Shown here: positions 43,626-52,076 of the stretch, in pieces
Layout of the letters: every line of letters begins with the position of its first letter
Position numbering within the stretch: position 1 is the first letter of the stretch
Source of the DNA: Microbacterium sp. Root180
Lineage (GTDB): Bacteria; Actinomycetota; Actinomycetes; Actinomycetales; Microbacteriaceae
Direction: 5' to 3'
Length of the DNA: 64,000 nucleotides
Assembly (NCBI RefSeq): GCF_001428485.1
Contig: NZ_LMHS01000003.1
Span: 992,922 to 1,056,921, forward strand
Program-made: the position numbers and the translations under genes
The notes under the pieces: generated by a model
Seen by the model: the letters and a program-made list of their open reading frames with translations, nothing else
Told to the model about the DNA's origin: nothing
The model's database searches: none

Positions 43626-44599
43626 GCGTTCTCCTTCGGGATGAGCCCGCCCTCGGCGAGCTCGTGCCACAGGGCGTCGGGCACGGGCGTCTGCGCCCGT
43701 GCGAGGTTCTGCTCGACCTGGCTGCGGCCGCGCGCTCCGAGGACCACCGACACGACAGCGGGGTGGCGCAGGACGTAGGCCACCGCCGCCTCGGGGAGCG
43801 TGACTCCGTGCTGCTCGCACACGTCGGCGATCGCGTGGGCGCGCTGCATCAGCGCGGCCGGAGCCGGGGCGTAGTCGAAGAGGGCGTCGGCGGGCGGGCG
43901 CGGCGTGCTCAGCAGACCGGAGTTGTAGACGCCGGCGGCGACGATGCCGACGCCGCGCTCGAGTGCGAGCGGCAGGAGCGCCTCGAGGGCGGAGTGGTCG
44001 AGCAGCGTGAACCGGCCGGCGCACATCACGACGTCGACGTCCGCACGACGGATCAGCTCCGCGAGCGGTGCGGCGTGGTTCATGCCGGCTCCGACCGCCC
44101 CGACGACGCCCTGCTCGCGCAGCTCGATGAGCGCGCCGATCCCCTCCGTCGAGGCCTGGTCGAAGTGGTCGTCCGGGTCGTGGAGGTAGAGGATGTCGAG
44201 GCGGTCCAGCCCGGTGCGCTCGAGAGAGGCCTCGACCGAGCGCAGCACGCCGTCGCGGCTGAAGTCCCAGACCCGCGTCGGGTCGGCGGGCACGTCGAAG
44301 CCGTGCGGGTCGCGCTCATGCGCCGTCGCAGGGCTCGGAACGAGGAGTCGTCCGACCTTCGTGGACACCACGTACTCGTCGCGCGGACGGCTGCGCAGCT
44401 GCTCGCCGAGCCGCCGCTCCGAGAGGCCCACGCCGTAGTGCGGCGCGGTGTCGAAGTAGCGGATGCCGCCCTCCCAGGCGGCGTCGACGGTCTGGGCGGT
44501 CTCGTCGTCGGTCGTGACCCGGTGAAGGTTTCCCAGCTGCGCGGCCCCGAGGCCGAGTTCGGTCAGCTCGAGTCCGTGCGGCAGTGCACGAGTGCGCAT
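43622..44599 (-). CDS. Aldo/keto reductase, probable L-fucose / D-threo-aldose 1-dehydrogenase
   Basis: 325 residues. AKR residues: [22 protein letters not shown] (Asp, Tyr), [10 protein letters not shown] (Lys) and [12 protein letters not shown] (His). [11 protein letters not shown] at the start and IPKENA at the end fit the D-threo-aldose 1-dehydrogenase branch that oxidises L-fucose with NAD(P) to the lactone. It is coupled to fucD, giving step 1 and step 3 of the pathway in one transcript. GGGAGG lies upstream of the ATG; the promoter region has both operator words. Confidence 0.86.
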   Translation of the reverse strand: MRTRALPHGLELTELGLGAAQLGNLHRVTTDDETAQTVDAAWEGGIRYFDTAPHYGVGLSERRLGEQLRSRPRDEYVVSTKVGRLLVPSPATAHERDPHGFDVPADPTRVWDFSRDGVLRSVEASLERTGLDRLDILYLHDPDDHFDQASTEGIGALIELREQGVVGAVGAGMNHAAPLAELIRRADVDVVMCAGRFTLLDHSALEALLPLALERGVGIVAAGVYNSGLLSTPRPPADALFDYAPAPAALMQRAHAIADVCEQHGVTLPEAAVAYVLRHPAVVSVVLGARGRSQVEQNLARAQTPVPDALWHELAEGGLIPKENA

Positions 44600-44633
44600 G
44601 GTGTTCCCTCCCTCGGTACACAGCGTAGTCGAT

Positions 44634-44676
44634 TCATCGGATGACTCGCATGCTATGACAAAGATTCAACGTTTGA
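44634..44676. promoter_or_regulatory. GntR- and LacI-type operators at the fucose dehydrogenase/fucD promoter
   Basis: TCATCGGATGA (44634-44644), a perfect palindrome, and TCAACGTTTGA (44666-44676), one base short of the LacI-type palindrome TCAAACGTTTGA. The latter overlaps a reverse-strand TTGAAT that could be the -35. Confidence 0.6.
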
Positions 44677-44724
44677 TCTTCGAACTGGCGCGCGTATAGA
44701 TCCGTTCACTCGCCCGAATGCGGG

Positions 44725-45738
44725 TCAGGCGCGAGGCGCGCCCGTGGACTCGCGCACCACGAGCTGGGGAGCCGGATCGCTCACCACGACGTCCGCGACC
44801 GTCCCGGCGGTGATCCGCTCGAACAGCGCGGCCATCGCCGTGCGGCCCAGCTCGTACAACGGCATCCGCACCGTCGTGAGCGGGGGCCACGCGTTCTCGG
44901 CCGTCCAGGCATCGTGCATCGCGACGATGGAGAGGTCTTCCGGAACGGTCATCCCGAGACGGCGTGCTTCGAGCAGCGCGCCGTGCGCGGCGTTCACGTT
45001 CGCGACCACCACGGCCGACGGGGGCGTCTCGAGCGCGGCCAGCTCCGACATCGCGACCCCGCCGCTGCGCGGGTCGTAGCCGAGGCGGGTCACGTGGTCC
45101 TCGCGGACCATGAGTCCGGCATCCGCCATCGTCTCGCGGAACCCGGCCTCGCGCCTTCGCGCGGTGTCGGACGCGGGCAGGCCGTTGATCAGTGCGATGC
45201 GGGTGTGTCCGAGGTCGATGAGGTGCTGGGTCGCGAGGCGCAGCCCGCGCTCGTCCTCGAGCACCGCCGACCCCACGCCCTGCGGCGGGATCGAGTTCAC
45301 GAAGACGACCGGGAGCTTGCCGGTCACGAGGCTCTCGAGGTCCTGCGGGCGCATGTTGTCGCCGACCTGCACCAGCACGCCGTCGACGCGCCCCTCGCCG
45401 ATCAGGCGGGGGATCGGCTCCTCGTCTTCGAGCATCTCCTCCGCTCGCGCGAGCAGCACCATGTAGCCCCGGCGGTGCGCCTCGTCCTCCACCCCGCGCA
45501 TCAGCTCGGTGAAGATCGCGTTCGTGAGATCGGGCACGACGAGACCGACCACGTTCGTGCGCGCGAACTTGAGGGCTCGGGCCGCGAAGTTGGGCCGGTA
45601 CCCCAGCTCGGCCGCCGCCTCGTGGATGCGCTGACGCGTCCCCTCGCTCACGCGCGCGCTCGGAGCGTCGCTCAGCACCCGCGAGACGGCGGAGACCGAG
45701 ACTCCCGCGCGCGCGGCGACATCGCTCAGCGTGGCCAT
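44725..45738 (-). CDS. LacI-family transcriptional regulator (fucose cluster)
   Basis: 337 residues. N-terminal HTH TLSDVAARAGVSVSAVSRVLSDAPSARVSEGTRQRI, hinge AARALKFARTNVVGLVVPDL, then a periplasmic-binding-type ligand domain (IPPQGVGSAVLEDERGLRLATQHLIDLGHTRIALINGL). The hinge-helix family binds CG-centred palindromes; the recurrent CAAACGWTTG words at four promoters of this cluster are its most likely operators. TACACT six bases before the ATG gives it a leaderless promoter in the 37-base gap behind the MaoC gene. Confidence 0.9.
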   Translation of the reverse strand: MATLSDVAARAGVSVSAVSRVLSDAPSARVSEGTRQRIHEAAAELGYRPNFAARALKFARTNVVGLVVPDLTNAIFTELMRGVEDEAHRRGYMVLLARAEEMLEDEEPIPRLIGEGRVDGVLVQVGDNMRPQDLESLVTGKLPVVFVNSIPPQGVGSAVLEDERGLRLATQHLIDLGHTRIALINGLPASDTARRREAGFRETMADAGLMVREDHVTRLGYDPRSGGVAMSELAALETPPSAVVVANVNAAHGALLEARRLGMTVPEDLSIVAMHDAWTAENAWPPLTTVRMPLYELGRTAMAALFERITAGTVADVVVSDPAPQLVVRESTGAPRA

Positions 45739-45744
45739 TCGCCC

Positions 45745-45750
45745 AGTGTA
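45745..45750 (-). promoter_or_regulatory. Leaderless -10 box for lacI
   Basis: Reverse strand TACACT, six bases (GGGCGA), ATG at 45738. Confidence 0.55.
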
Positions 45751-45775
45751 GGGATGTGCGCCGCGCGGGCGCGGA

Positions 45776-46237
45776 TCACGGGGCGGCCGACGCGCGGCGA
45801 TTGACCAGATACAGGTGGGTCAGCACCATCACGGTCTCGTCGCGCTGGTTCACCACCGTCACGAGCTCGTGCACGTACCCGTACTCTGCCGGCCGCTTCG
45901 CATGCGCGGTCTTCTCGGTGATCTCCGCGGTGACACGGATCGTGTCGCCGATGAAGACGGGCTTGATGAACCGGATCCGGTCGTAGCCGTAGCTCATCGA
46001 CTGCGGGTTGATGTCGCCGGCCGTCATGCCGACCGCGACCGACAGCACGAGCGTGCCGTGCGCGATCCGCTGGCCCGCGGGCTGGGTGGCCATCCATTCG
46101 GCGTCCATGTGATGCGGGAAGAAGTCGCCGGTCTGCCCGGCGTGGAGGACGATGTCGGCCTCGGTGATCGTGCGGCCGACGGTCTCGCGCCGCTCGCCGA
46201 TCTCGATGTCCTCGTACCAGCGATCGATCGTCCTCAC
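45776..46237 (-). CDS. MaoC-family (hot-dog) dehydratase
   Basis: 153 residues from GTG 46237 (GTGA overlap with the gene upstream). R-hydratase-like motif: [32 protein letters not shown] (Asp and His of the hydratase-2 motif) followed by [14 protein letters not shown]. MaoC proteins hydrate or dehydrate enoyl-CoA thioesters. Last gene of a trio with a CoA-transferase and a signal-less binding-protein-like gene; a CoA-thioester intermediate seems implied. Confidence 0.85.
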   Translation of the reverse strand: MRTIDRWYEDIEIGERRETVGRTITEADIVLHAGQTGDFFPHHMDAEWMATQPAGQRIAHGTLVLSVAVGMTAGDINPQSMSYGYDRIRFIKPVFIGDTIRVTAEITEKTAHAKRPAEYGYVHELVTVVNQRDETVMVLTHLYLVNRRASAAP

Positions 46238-47367
46238 GGCGCCACCAGCCATTCCTGCACGCCCTCGTCCAGGCGCTCGCGCAGCCCGTCGTCGGTGAGC
46301 TGACCTCGCAGTGCGGCGGTGACGTGCTCGGAGAGCGTGTTCTGCAGCTCGATGTAGTGCACGAAGCGGGGGCGCACGTAGGCACCCTCGAGCGTCGCGC
46401 GCGTGCCGCGGAAGAAGTCGAGCGAGTCGGCATTCGTGCGGTCGCTCTCCCACGCGACGGCGTTGCCCGGCTGTCCGCCGGCGTCGTAGTAGACGCCCTC
46501 CTGCACCTGTGCGCAGTCCAGCCAGAACGCGTGGTCGACGGCCTGCTCCGGATGCCGCGTCCGGGCCGACACCGCGATGCCGGCGCCGCCGAGCAGCGAG
46601 CCGCGCACGCCCTCGCGGGAGGCCGGGATGTCGATGTACCGGAGGCGGTGCGGCCGGAATCCGGCGCGGCTGTAGTTCGTGTACCCGAACATCAGCGGGA
46701 CGTACGCGTAGCGATCGCCGGTGCTCAGTGCATCGGCGGCCTGGATCGGGTTCCAGCCGCTGTTCGCCTCGGGCACGAGCCGGGCGAGTCTGCGCAGCGT
46801 CTCCATCGCCTCGCCGAGTCCGTCGGGCGAGAGGAAGACGCCCGGCGAGCGCATCGGCTCCTCGCCGTTGCCGGAGGCGACGGTGACGAGACTCGAGAAC
46901 GCGTCGACCGGCTTGTACGGCCAGAGCACCCGCCCTTCGGCGGCGAGGGCGAGGACACCCTCCCAGTCGCGCGGCGGCTCGGGCAGGAGGTCGGGCCGGT
47001 ACGCGGCGACCTGCGCCGCAGCATCCGTTGCCAGACCCCACTGCCCGCCGGCGTGCGCGTACGTCTCGTGCGACGCGCCGACGGACTGCGCGGCGAGCAC
47101 CGCGAGCTCGTCGTCGTGACCGGTGCCGTCGAGCCGGAGGAACAGGCCGTGCTCGGCCGCGAGCGGGATGTGCGGATGGTCGATCACGAGCAGGTCGTAC
47201 TCCTCGACCAGCTGCTCGAGCGGCTGATCGGCGAAGGCCTGCAGCGAGCGCTGCTCCCAGCGCACCTCGACGTCGGGCACCACCGCGCGGTAGGCCTCGG
47301 CCGCGGCGGCGACGCTGCCGTAGCCGCGCGCGTGCTCCCAGGTGATGCCCCGGAGGATCGTCGTCAC
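46234..47367 (-). CDS. Solute-binding-protein-fold protein without export signal
   Basis: 377 residues from GTG 47367, one base after the CoA-transferase stop. The sequence has a type-2 periplasmic-binding layout: [89 protein letters not shown] and [28 protein letters not shown]. There is no signal peptide, lipobox or Tat motif, and the flanking genes are cytoplasmic enzymes. It may be a cytosolic ligand-binding or delivery protein for the CoA-transferase (inference). Confidence 0.72.
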   Translation of the reverse strand: MTTILRGITWEHARGYGSVAAAAEAYRAVVPDVEVRWEQRSLQAFADQPLEQLVEEYDLLVIDHPHIPLAAEHGLFLRLDGTGHDDELAVLAAQSVGASHETYAHAGGQWGLATDAAAQVAAYRPDLLPEPPRDWEGVLALAAEGRVLWPYKPVDAFSSLVTVASGNGEEPMRSPGVFLSPDGLGEAMETLRRLARLVPEANSGWNPIQAADALSTGDRYAYVPLMFGYTNYSRAGFRPHRLRYIDIPASREGVRGSLLGGAGIAVSARTRHPEQAVDHAFWLDCAQVQEGVYYDAGGQPGNAVAWESDRTNADSLDFFRGTRATLEGAYVRPRFVHYIELQNTLSEHVTAALRGQLTDDGLRERLDEGVQEWLVAP

Positions 47368-47368
47368 G

Positions 47369-48538
47369 TCATGCCCTTTCCCGCACGGGCGGGAACTCCG
47401 CGCGCACTCGTTCGTCGTCCTCGCCGAGGATCGGCGCCGCCTTGCGGCTCGTGAGGATCTCGCCGTCGATGCGCAGCGGACTGCGCGTGGTCGAGATGGC
47501 CGCGGACCCGCGGTCGACCTGCTGCGTCATCCGGATCGCGGCGAAGCCCTCGGAGGCGAGCAGCTCGTCGAGCGTCAGCACGGGAGCGCACCACACGTCG
47601 GCCGCATCGAGGGTGGCCAGCCAGCGCGCGGTCGTGTCGGTGGCGAACCGGGCTGCGAGAATCGCCTCGATCTCCTCCTGGCGGTCCCACGCCTCCTGGG
47701 GGTCGGTCATCCCTGCGAGCTCGGGAAGGTCCAGCAGCGCGCCGAGCTTCGGGATCGGGTTCATCGCGAGCGCGATGTATCCGTCCTTCGTGGGATAGGT
47801 CCCGTACGGCGCAGCGAGGAAGGCGTTCGCGGAATGGGTGCCGTGGCGCTCCACGTGGATCGAGTCGTCGTTGAGCTTCGTGCTCAGCAGCTCGAACTGC
47901 AGGTCGAGCATGGCCTCGAGCAGGCTCGACTCGACGTGCCCGCCCTCGCCGGTGCGGAAGCGGCGCACGAGCAGCGCGGTGACGCCCTGCGCGATATGGC
48001 AGCTGAGGAGATGATCCGCGATCGAGAGCCCCACCGGCACGGGTCCGTCCTCCTTCGATCCGCTGAGCCACGGCAGTCCCGAGATCGACTGGGCGAGGAG
48101 ATCCTGCCCCGGCCGGTCGCGCCACGGTCCCTCGTCGCCGTAGCCGGTGGCGCTGGCGTAGACGATCGACGGATTGATCTCCCGCACCGAGTCGTAGTCG
48201 AGGCCGATGCGCTCCATCACGCCGGGACGGAAGTTCTGGATCATCACGTCGGCGCGGGCGATGAGCTGCCGCACATAGGCGAGGTCGTCGGGGTTCTTCA
48301 GGTCAGCCGTCACCGACTCCTTGTTGCGGTTCATGGCGTGGAACGAGACGGTGTCGCCGTCGATCGTCCGGCCCGCGAACGCGAGGGTGCGGCCGATGTC
48401 GCCGACCCCGGGGCGCTCGATCTTGATGACGCGGGCGCCGAGGTCGGCAAGTCGGAGGGCAGCGACAGGCCCCGCGAGGAACTGGCTGAAATCCAGAACG
48501 AGCAGGCCCTCGAGGGGTCTGATGTTCGATGCGGTCAT
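47369..48538 (-). CDS. CaiB/BaiF family (type III) CoA-transferase
   Basis: 389 residues. Family III features: LEGLLVLDFSQFLAGPVAALRLADLGARVIKIERPGVGD, the CoA-binding NRNKESVTADLKNPDD, ADVMIQNFRPGVMERIGLDY and the catalytic Asp in DRPGQDLLAQSISGLPWLSG. It would move CoA between carboxylates such as succinate and an organic acid from the sugar pathway. First gene of a three-gene operon divergent from the dehydrogenase at 48.7 kb. Donor and acceptor acids are unknown. Confidence 0.9.
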   Translation of the reverse strand: MTASNIRPLEGLLVLDFSQFLAGPVAALRLADLGARVIKIERPGVGDIGRTLAFAGRTIDGDTVSFHAMNRNKESVTADLKNPDDLAYVRQLIARADVMIQNFRPGVMERIGLDYDSVREINPSIVYASATGYGDEGPWRDRPGQDLLAQSISGLPWLSGSKEDGPVPVGLSIADHLLSCHIAQGVTALLVRRFRTGEGGHVESSLLEAMLDLQFELLSTKLNDDSIHVERHGTHSANAFLAAPYGTYPTKDGYIALAMNPIPKLGALLDLPELAGMTDPQEAWDRQEEIEAILAARFATDTTARWLATLDAADVWCAPVLTLDELLASEGFAAIRMTQQVDRGSAAISTTRSPLRIDGEILTSRKAAPILGEDDERVRAEFPPVRERA

Positions 48539-48579
48539 CGGTGTGAGCTGCTTTCTCCGATTTGAAGATCTTCCATGAT

Positions 48580-48674
48580 CAATCGTTTGCTCATGGTAGT
48601 TTATGGAGCAGTGGGCCGCAAGGCGACATCGCTCGGACGATAGGGCATGATGGGATTCACGAATTCATCTGATC
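48580..48674. promoter_or_regulatory. Divergent regulatory region with LacI- and GntR-type operators
   Basis: CAATCGTTTG (48580-48589) is a one-mismatch LacI-type word. TCATCTGATC (48665-48674) is a partial GntR-type word just before the ribosome site of the + strand operon. A perfect GAAGATCTTC palindrome lies at 48565-48574. The core promoters are not clear. Confidence 0.5.
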
Positions 48675-48687
48675 TTTAGGAGCACCG

Positions 48688-49710
48688 GTGCTGACAGCGA
48701 CGTACAGCGGAGACCGCACGATCGAGGTGTCTGAAGCCGAGCCGAGCACGCCTGCGCCCGGCCAGGTCCAGATCGCGGTCGCCTACACGGGGCTGTGCGG
48801 CACCGATCTGCACATCTTCCACGGCTCGATGGACGCTCGCGTGCAGACGCCTCTCGTCTTCGGCCACGAGATGAGCGGCACGATCGCCGCCGTCGGCGAA
48901 GGCGTCACGGGGTGGGCGGTCGGCGACGGGGTGACGGTGATGCCGCTGGCGTGGGACGGCACCTGCCCGGCGTGCCTCGCGGGCAACCAGCACATCTGCC
49001 AGAACCTCGATTTCATCGGTATCGACTCCCCGGGATCGCTGCAGGCGCTGTGGAACGTGCCGGCCGAGACGCTCGTGCGTCTGCCCGCGGGTGTGGCGCT
49101 CGACCATGCCGCCCTCGTCGAGCCGGTCGCGGTCGCCGTCCACGACGTGCGGCGCGCGAACCTGCAGCCCGGCGACACGGCGGTCGTCATCGGCGGCGGT
49201 CCGATCGGCGTGCTCATCGCCACCGTCGCGCGCCACTTCGGCGCCGACGTGCTGGTGATCGAGCTCGACGAGAAGCGCCGCGCGCAGATCGAGGGACTCA
49301 GCTTCGCCACCCTCGACCCCCGCGCGCGCGACCAGGTCGCCGTCGTCGAGGAGTGGACCGGTGGAGCCGGCGCGGATGTCGTGTTCGAGGTGTCGGGAGC
49401 GGCGCAGGCGGTGCGGGGCGCCACCTCTCTCGCCAAGGTGCGCGGCACGATCGTCGTCGTCGCGATCCACCCGACGCCGCGCGAGATCGACCTGCAGCGC
49501 GTGTTCTGGCGGGAGCTCAGCATCCTCGGTGCGCGGGTCTACGAGCGCCGCGACTTCGAGACGGCCGTCGAGCTGGTGGCGGACGGCGTGATCCCCGCCG
49601 ATCTCCTCATCACCCGCATCGTCCCGCTCAGCAAGACCGCCGAGGCCTTCGCCGACCTCGAGGCGGGGCGCGCCATGAAGATCCTCGTCGACGTGGCGGG
49701 CCAGCGATGA
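48688..49710 (+). CDS. Zinc-dependent alcohol/polyol dehydrogenase (MDR)
   Basis: 340 residues from GTG 48688 with AGGAG five bases upstream. Catalytic zinc residues: YTGLCGTDLHIFHG (Cys), FGHEMSGTIAAVGEGV (His-Glu). The structural-zinc lobe is DGTCPACLAGNQHIC, with the first Cys replaced by Asp. The cofactor fold is AVVIGGGPIGVLIATVARHFGADVLVIELD, with Glu suggesting NAD. It resembles L-threonine, sorbitol and L-galactonate dehydrogenases. First gene of a six-gene catabolic operon. Confidence 0.85.
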   Translation: MLTATYSGDRTIEVSEAEPSTPAPGQVQIAVAYTGLCGTDLHIFHGSMDARVQTPLVFGHEMSGTIAAVGEGVTGWAVGDGVTVMPLAWDGTCPACLAGNQHICQNLDFIGIDSPGSLQALWNVPAETLVRLPAGVALDHAALVEPVAVAVHDVRRANLQPGDTAVVIGGGPIGVLIATVARHFGADVLVIELDEKRRAQIEGLSFATLDPRARDQVAVVEEWTGGAGADVVFEVSGAAQAVRGATSLAKVRGTIVVVAIHPTPREIDLQRVFWRELSILGARVYERRDFETAVELVADGVIPADLLITRIVPLSKTAEAFADLEAGRAMKILVDVAGQR

Positions 49711-50465
49711 GCGGCCTGTTCTCGCTCGACGGCACCACGGCCGTCGTCACGGGTGCGCGTCGCGGCATCGGCTTCGCGATGGCCGTGGCCCTCGCCGAGG
49801 CCGGCGCCGACATCATCGGCGTCAGCGCGTCCCAGACGGCGACGGGCAGCGACATCGAACGGGCCGTCACCGCGGCGGGCCGCAGGTTCGAGGGCATCGC
49901 GTGCGACTTCGCCGACCCGGCGGCCGTCGACGGGCTGGGCAGGGCGCTGGCCGGGCGCCGCGTCGACATCCTCGTCAACAACGCCGGCACGATCGAGCGC
50001 GCGCCGGCCGCCGAGCATCCGATCGACGTGTGGGACCGCGTCGTGCAGATCAACCTCTCGAGCCCCTTCCACCTGACGCAGGCCGTGGCCCGCCCGATGC
50101 TCGAGCGCGGCCGGGGGAAGATCATCTTCACGGCGTCGCTCCTCAGCTTCCAGGGTGGCATCAACGTCCCCGGGTACACGGCGGCGAAGTCCGGGATCGC
50201 GGGCCTCACCAAAGCCCTCGCCAACGAGTGGACCTCGCGCGGTGTGAACGTCAACGCGATCGCACCCGGCTACATCTCGACCGACAACACCGAGGCCCTC
50301 CGCGCCGACCCCGCGCGCTCGGCCGCGATCCTCGACCGGATCCCCGCCGGGCGCTGGGGCGAGGCATCCGACTTGGCGGGCGCGACCGTGTTCCTCGCCT
50401 CGTCGGCGTCGGACTACGTCTCGGGCATCACCCTGCCCGTCGACGGCGGGTGGCTCGGACGATGA
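49707..50465 (+). CDS. SDR, KduD-like (2-keto-3-deoxygluconate/2-deoxygluconate dehydrogenase type)
   Basis: 252 residues, ATGA overlap with the gene before. TAVVTGARRGIGFAMAVALAEAGADIIGVSAS, VDILVNNAGTIERAPAAEHPIDVWDRVVQINLSSPFHLTQAV, the catalytic IIFTASLLSFQGG Ser and PGYTAAKSGIAGL (YxxxK), and the C-terminal GRWGEASDLAGATVFLASSASDYVSGITLPVDGGWLGR closely follow KduD. It oxidises or reduces a keto-deoxy sugar acid with NAD(P)(H). Confidence 0.85.
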   Translation: MSGLFSLDGTTAVVTGARRGIGFAMAVALAEAGADIIGVSASQTATGSDIERAVTAAGRRFEGIACDFADPAAVDGLGRALAGRRVDILVNNAGTIERAPAAEHPIDVWDRVVQINLSSPFHLTQAVARPMLERGRGKIIFTASLLSFQGGINVPGYTAAKSGIAGLTKALANEWTSRGVNVNAIAPGYISTDNTEALRADPARSAAILDRIPAGRWGEASDLAGATVFLASSASDYVSGITLPVDGGWLGR

Positions 50466-51112
50466 CCGGCATCCCTCCCGCGATCGCGGAGATCGAGCGG
50501 ATCGGCATCGTGCCGGTCGTCGTCCTCGACGACGCCGCGCGCGGCCGGGACCTCGCCGAGGCACTGCGGGACGGCGGCATCGCGTGCGCCGAGTTCGCGC
50601 TGCGCACTCCCGCAGCGCTCGGCGCGCTCGAGGCGGCCGCGGGGGTCGACGGGTTCCTCGCCGGCGCCGGGACCGTGCTCACGGATGAGCAGGCGGATGC
50701 CGCGGCCTCGGCCGGTGCCGCCTTCGCGGTGACGCCCGGCTACGACGCCGACGTCGCCGCCCGACTCGCGGCGAACGGGGTGCCGCTGATCCCCGGGATC
50801 GCGACGCCCACCGAAGCGATGCGGGCTCTCGCCGACGGGTTCGCCCACGTCAAGGTCTTCCCTGCGGGCCACCTCGGCGGTCCCGCGTACCTCGACGCCC
50901 TCCACGGACCCCTCCCCGGCCTGCGCTTCCTGCCGAGCGGCGGCGTCGACCGCGCGACGCTGGCCGACTACCTCGCCCGGCCGCACGTGTTCGCGGCGAG
51001 TGGCAGCTGGATGGTCCCGCGCGACCTCATCGCACGCGGCGAGTTCGCCGCGATCGCCGACGCCGCGCGCGAGTGCGCGCGCGTGCGCGATGCGGTGCGG
51101 AGCCGGCCGTGA
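50462..51112 (+). CDS. eda: 2-keto-3-deoxy-6-phospho-aldonate aldolase (KDPG/KDPGal type)
   Basis: 216 residues. Class I aldolase barrel: GIVPVVVLDDAARGRDLAEAL, the Glu/Arg pair in CAEFALRTP (EVTLRT in KDPG aldolase), FLAGAGTVLTDEQADAAASAGAAFAVTPGY, GVPLIPGIATPTEA and the Schiff-base Lys in AHVKVFPAGHLGGPAYLDAL. It splits a 2-keto-3-deoxy-6-phosphoaldonate to pyruvate and glyceraldehyde-3-phosphate. Followed by the matching kinase with a GTGA overlap. Galactonate- or gluconate-type substrates are both possible. Confidence 0.87.
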   Translation: MTGIPPAIAEIERIGIVPVVVLDDAARGRDLAEALRDGGIACAEFALRTPAALGALEAAAGVDGFLAGAGTVLTDEQADAAASAGAAFAVTPGYDADVAARLAANGVPLIPGIATPTEAMRALADGFAHVKVFPAGHLGGPAYLDALHGPLPGLRFLPSGGVDRATLADYLARPHVFAASGSWMVPRDLIARGEFAAIADAARECARVRDAVRSRP

Positions 51113-52050
51113 GCCGCGTCGTCACGCTCGGCGAGAGCATGGGGCTCATCCGCGGCGACGGCATCGGCGGCTGGGAGCACCTGGCCTCCGGGCGCATCGA
51201 CACCGGCGGCGCGGAGGGCAACACCGCGATCGGCCTGGCTCGCCTCGGCACGCCCGTCACCTGGCTCGGACGCGTTGGCGACGACGCCCTCGGCCGTCGC
51301 GTCGCCGGCGACCTCCGCTCTGAAGGCGTGCAGGTGGAGGCGGTCGTGGATCCTCAGGCGCCGACCGGCGTGATGCTGAAGTCGGCCCCGCGCGCCGGCT
51401 CGACCGTCGTGGACTACTACCGGCGCGGCAGCGCGGGCAGCCGCCTGGATCCCCGCGACCTCGACCGTCTGGACTTCGCCGGGTGCGGCATCCTGCACGT
51501 GACGGGTGTCACCCTCGCGCTGTCGGAGTCCGCGCGCGCGACCGTGCACGACGCCGTCAGCCGTGCGAAGGCCGCGGGTGCGCTCATATCGTTCGCGGTC
51601 AACCACCGCGCGAAGCTCTGGCCCGCCGACGAGGCGCGCGCCTCGTACGAGCGCGTGATCGCCACCGCCGACATCGTCTTCGCGAGCGACGAGGAGGCAC
51701 GGATGCTGCGCCCCGGCGCCGATGCCGAGTCGCTGGCCGCCGCGCTCGCCGACGCGGGTCCGGGCGAGGTCGTCGTGACCCTCGGCGCCGACGGCGCCGT
51801 CGCGTCGATCGACGGGGAGATCCATCGCGTGATGGCGGAGCCGATCACGCCCGTGGACACCGTCGGCGCCGGCGACGCCTTCGCGGCCGGCTACCTCGCC
51901 GAGCGTCTCGCCGGCGAAACCCCCGTCCGCCGCCTGCGCACGGCCGCCCTGGCCGGAGCCTTCGCCTGCCTGCATCCGGGCGACTGGCAGGGCGCCCCCC
52001 GCCGCGCCGAGCTCGACCGACGACCATCGGGCGACCCGGTCGCCCGATGA
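51109..52050 (+). CDS. kdgK: PfkB-family sugar-acid kinase (KDG/KDGal kinase-like)
   Basis: 313 residues from GTG 51109. PfkB motifs: GRIDTGGAEGNTAIGLARLGTPVTWLGRVGDDALGRRV near the N-terminus and the ATP/active-site PVDTVGAGDAFAAGYLAERL at the C-terminus, with the base Asp in GAGD. YYRRGSAGSRLDPRDLD is typical of 2-keto-3-deoxygluconate kinases, which recognise the carboxylate through Tyr/Arg residues. It makes the substrate of the neighbouring aldolase. Confidence 0.87.
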   Translation: MSRVVTLGESMGLIRGDGIGGWEHLASGRIDTGGAEGNTAIGLARLGTPVTWLGRVGDDALGRRVAGDLRSEGVQVEAVVDPQAPTGVMLKSAPRAGSTVVDYYRRGSAGSRLDPRDLDRLDFAGCGILHVTGVTLALSESARATVHDAVSRAKAAGALISFAVNHRAKLWPADEARASYERVIATADIVFASDEEARMLRPGADAESLAAALADAGPGEVVVTLGADGAVASIDGEIHRVMAEPITPVDTVGAGDAFAAGYLAERLAGETPVRRLRTAALAGAFACLHPGDWQGAPRRAELDRRPSGDPVAR

Positions 52051-52076
52051 CCCACGACCCCATCGAAGGAGAACCC

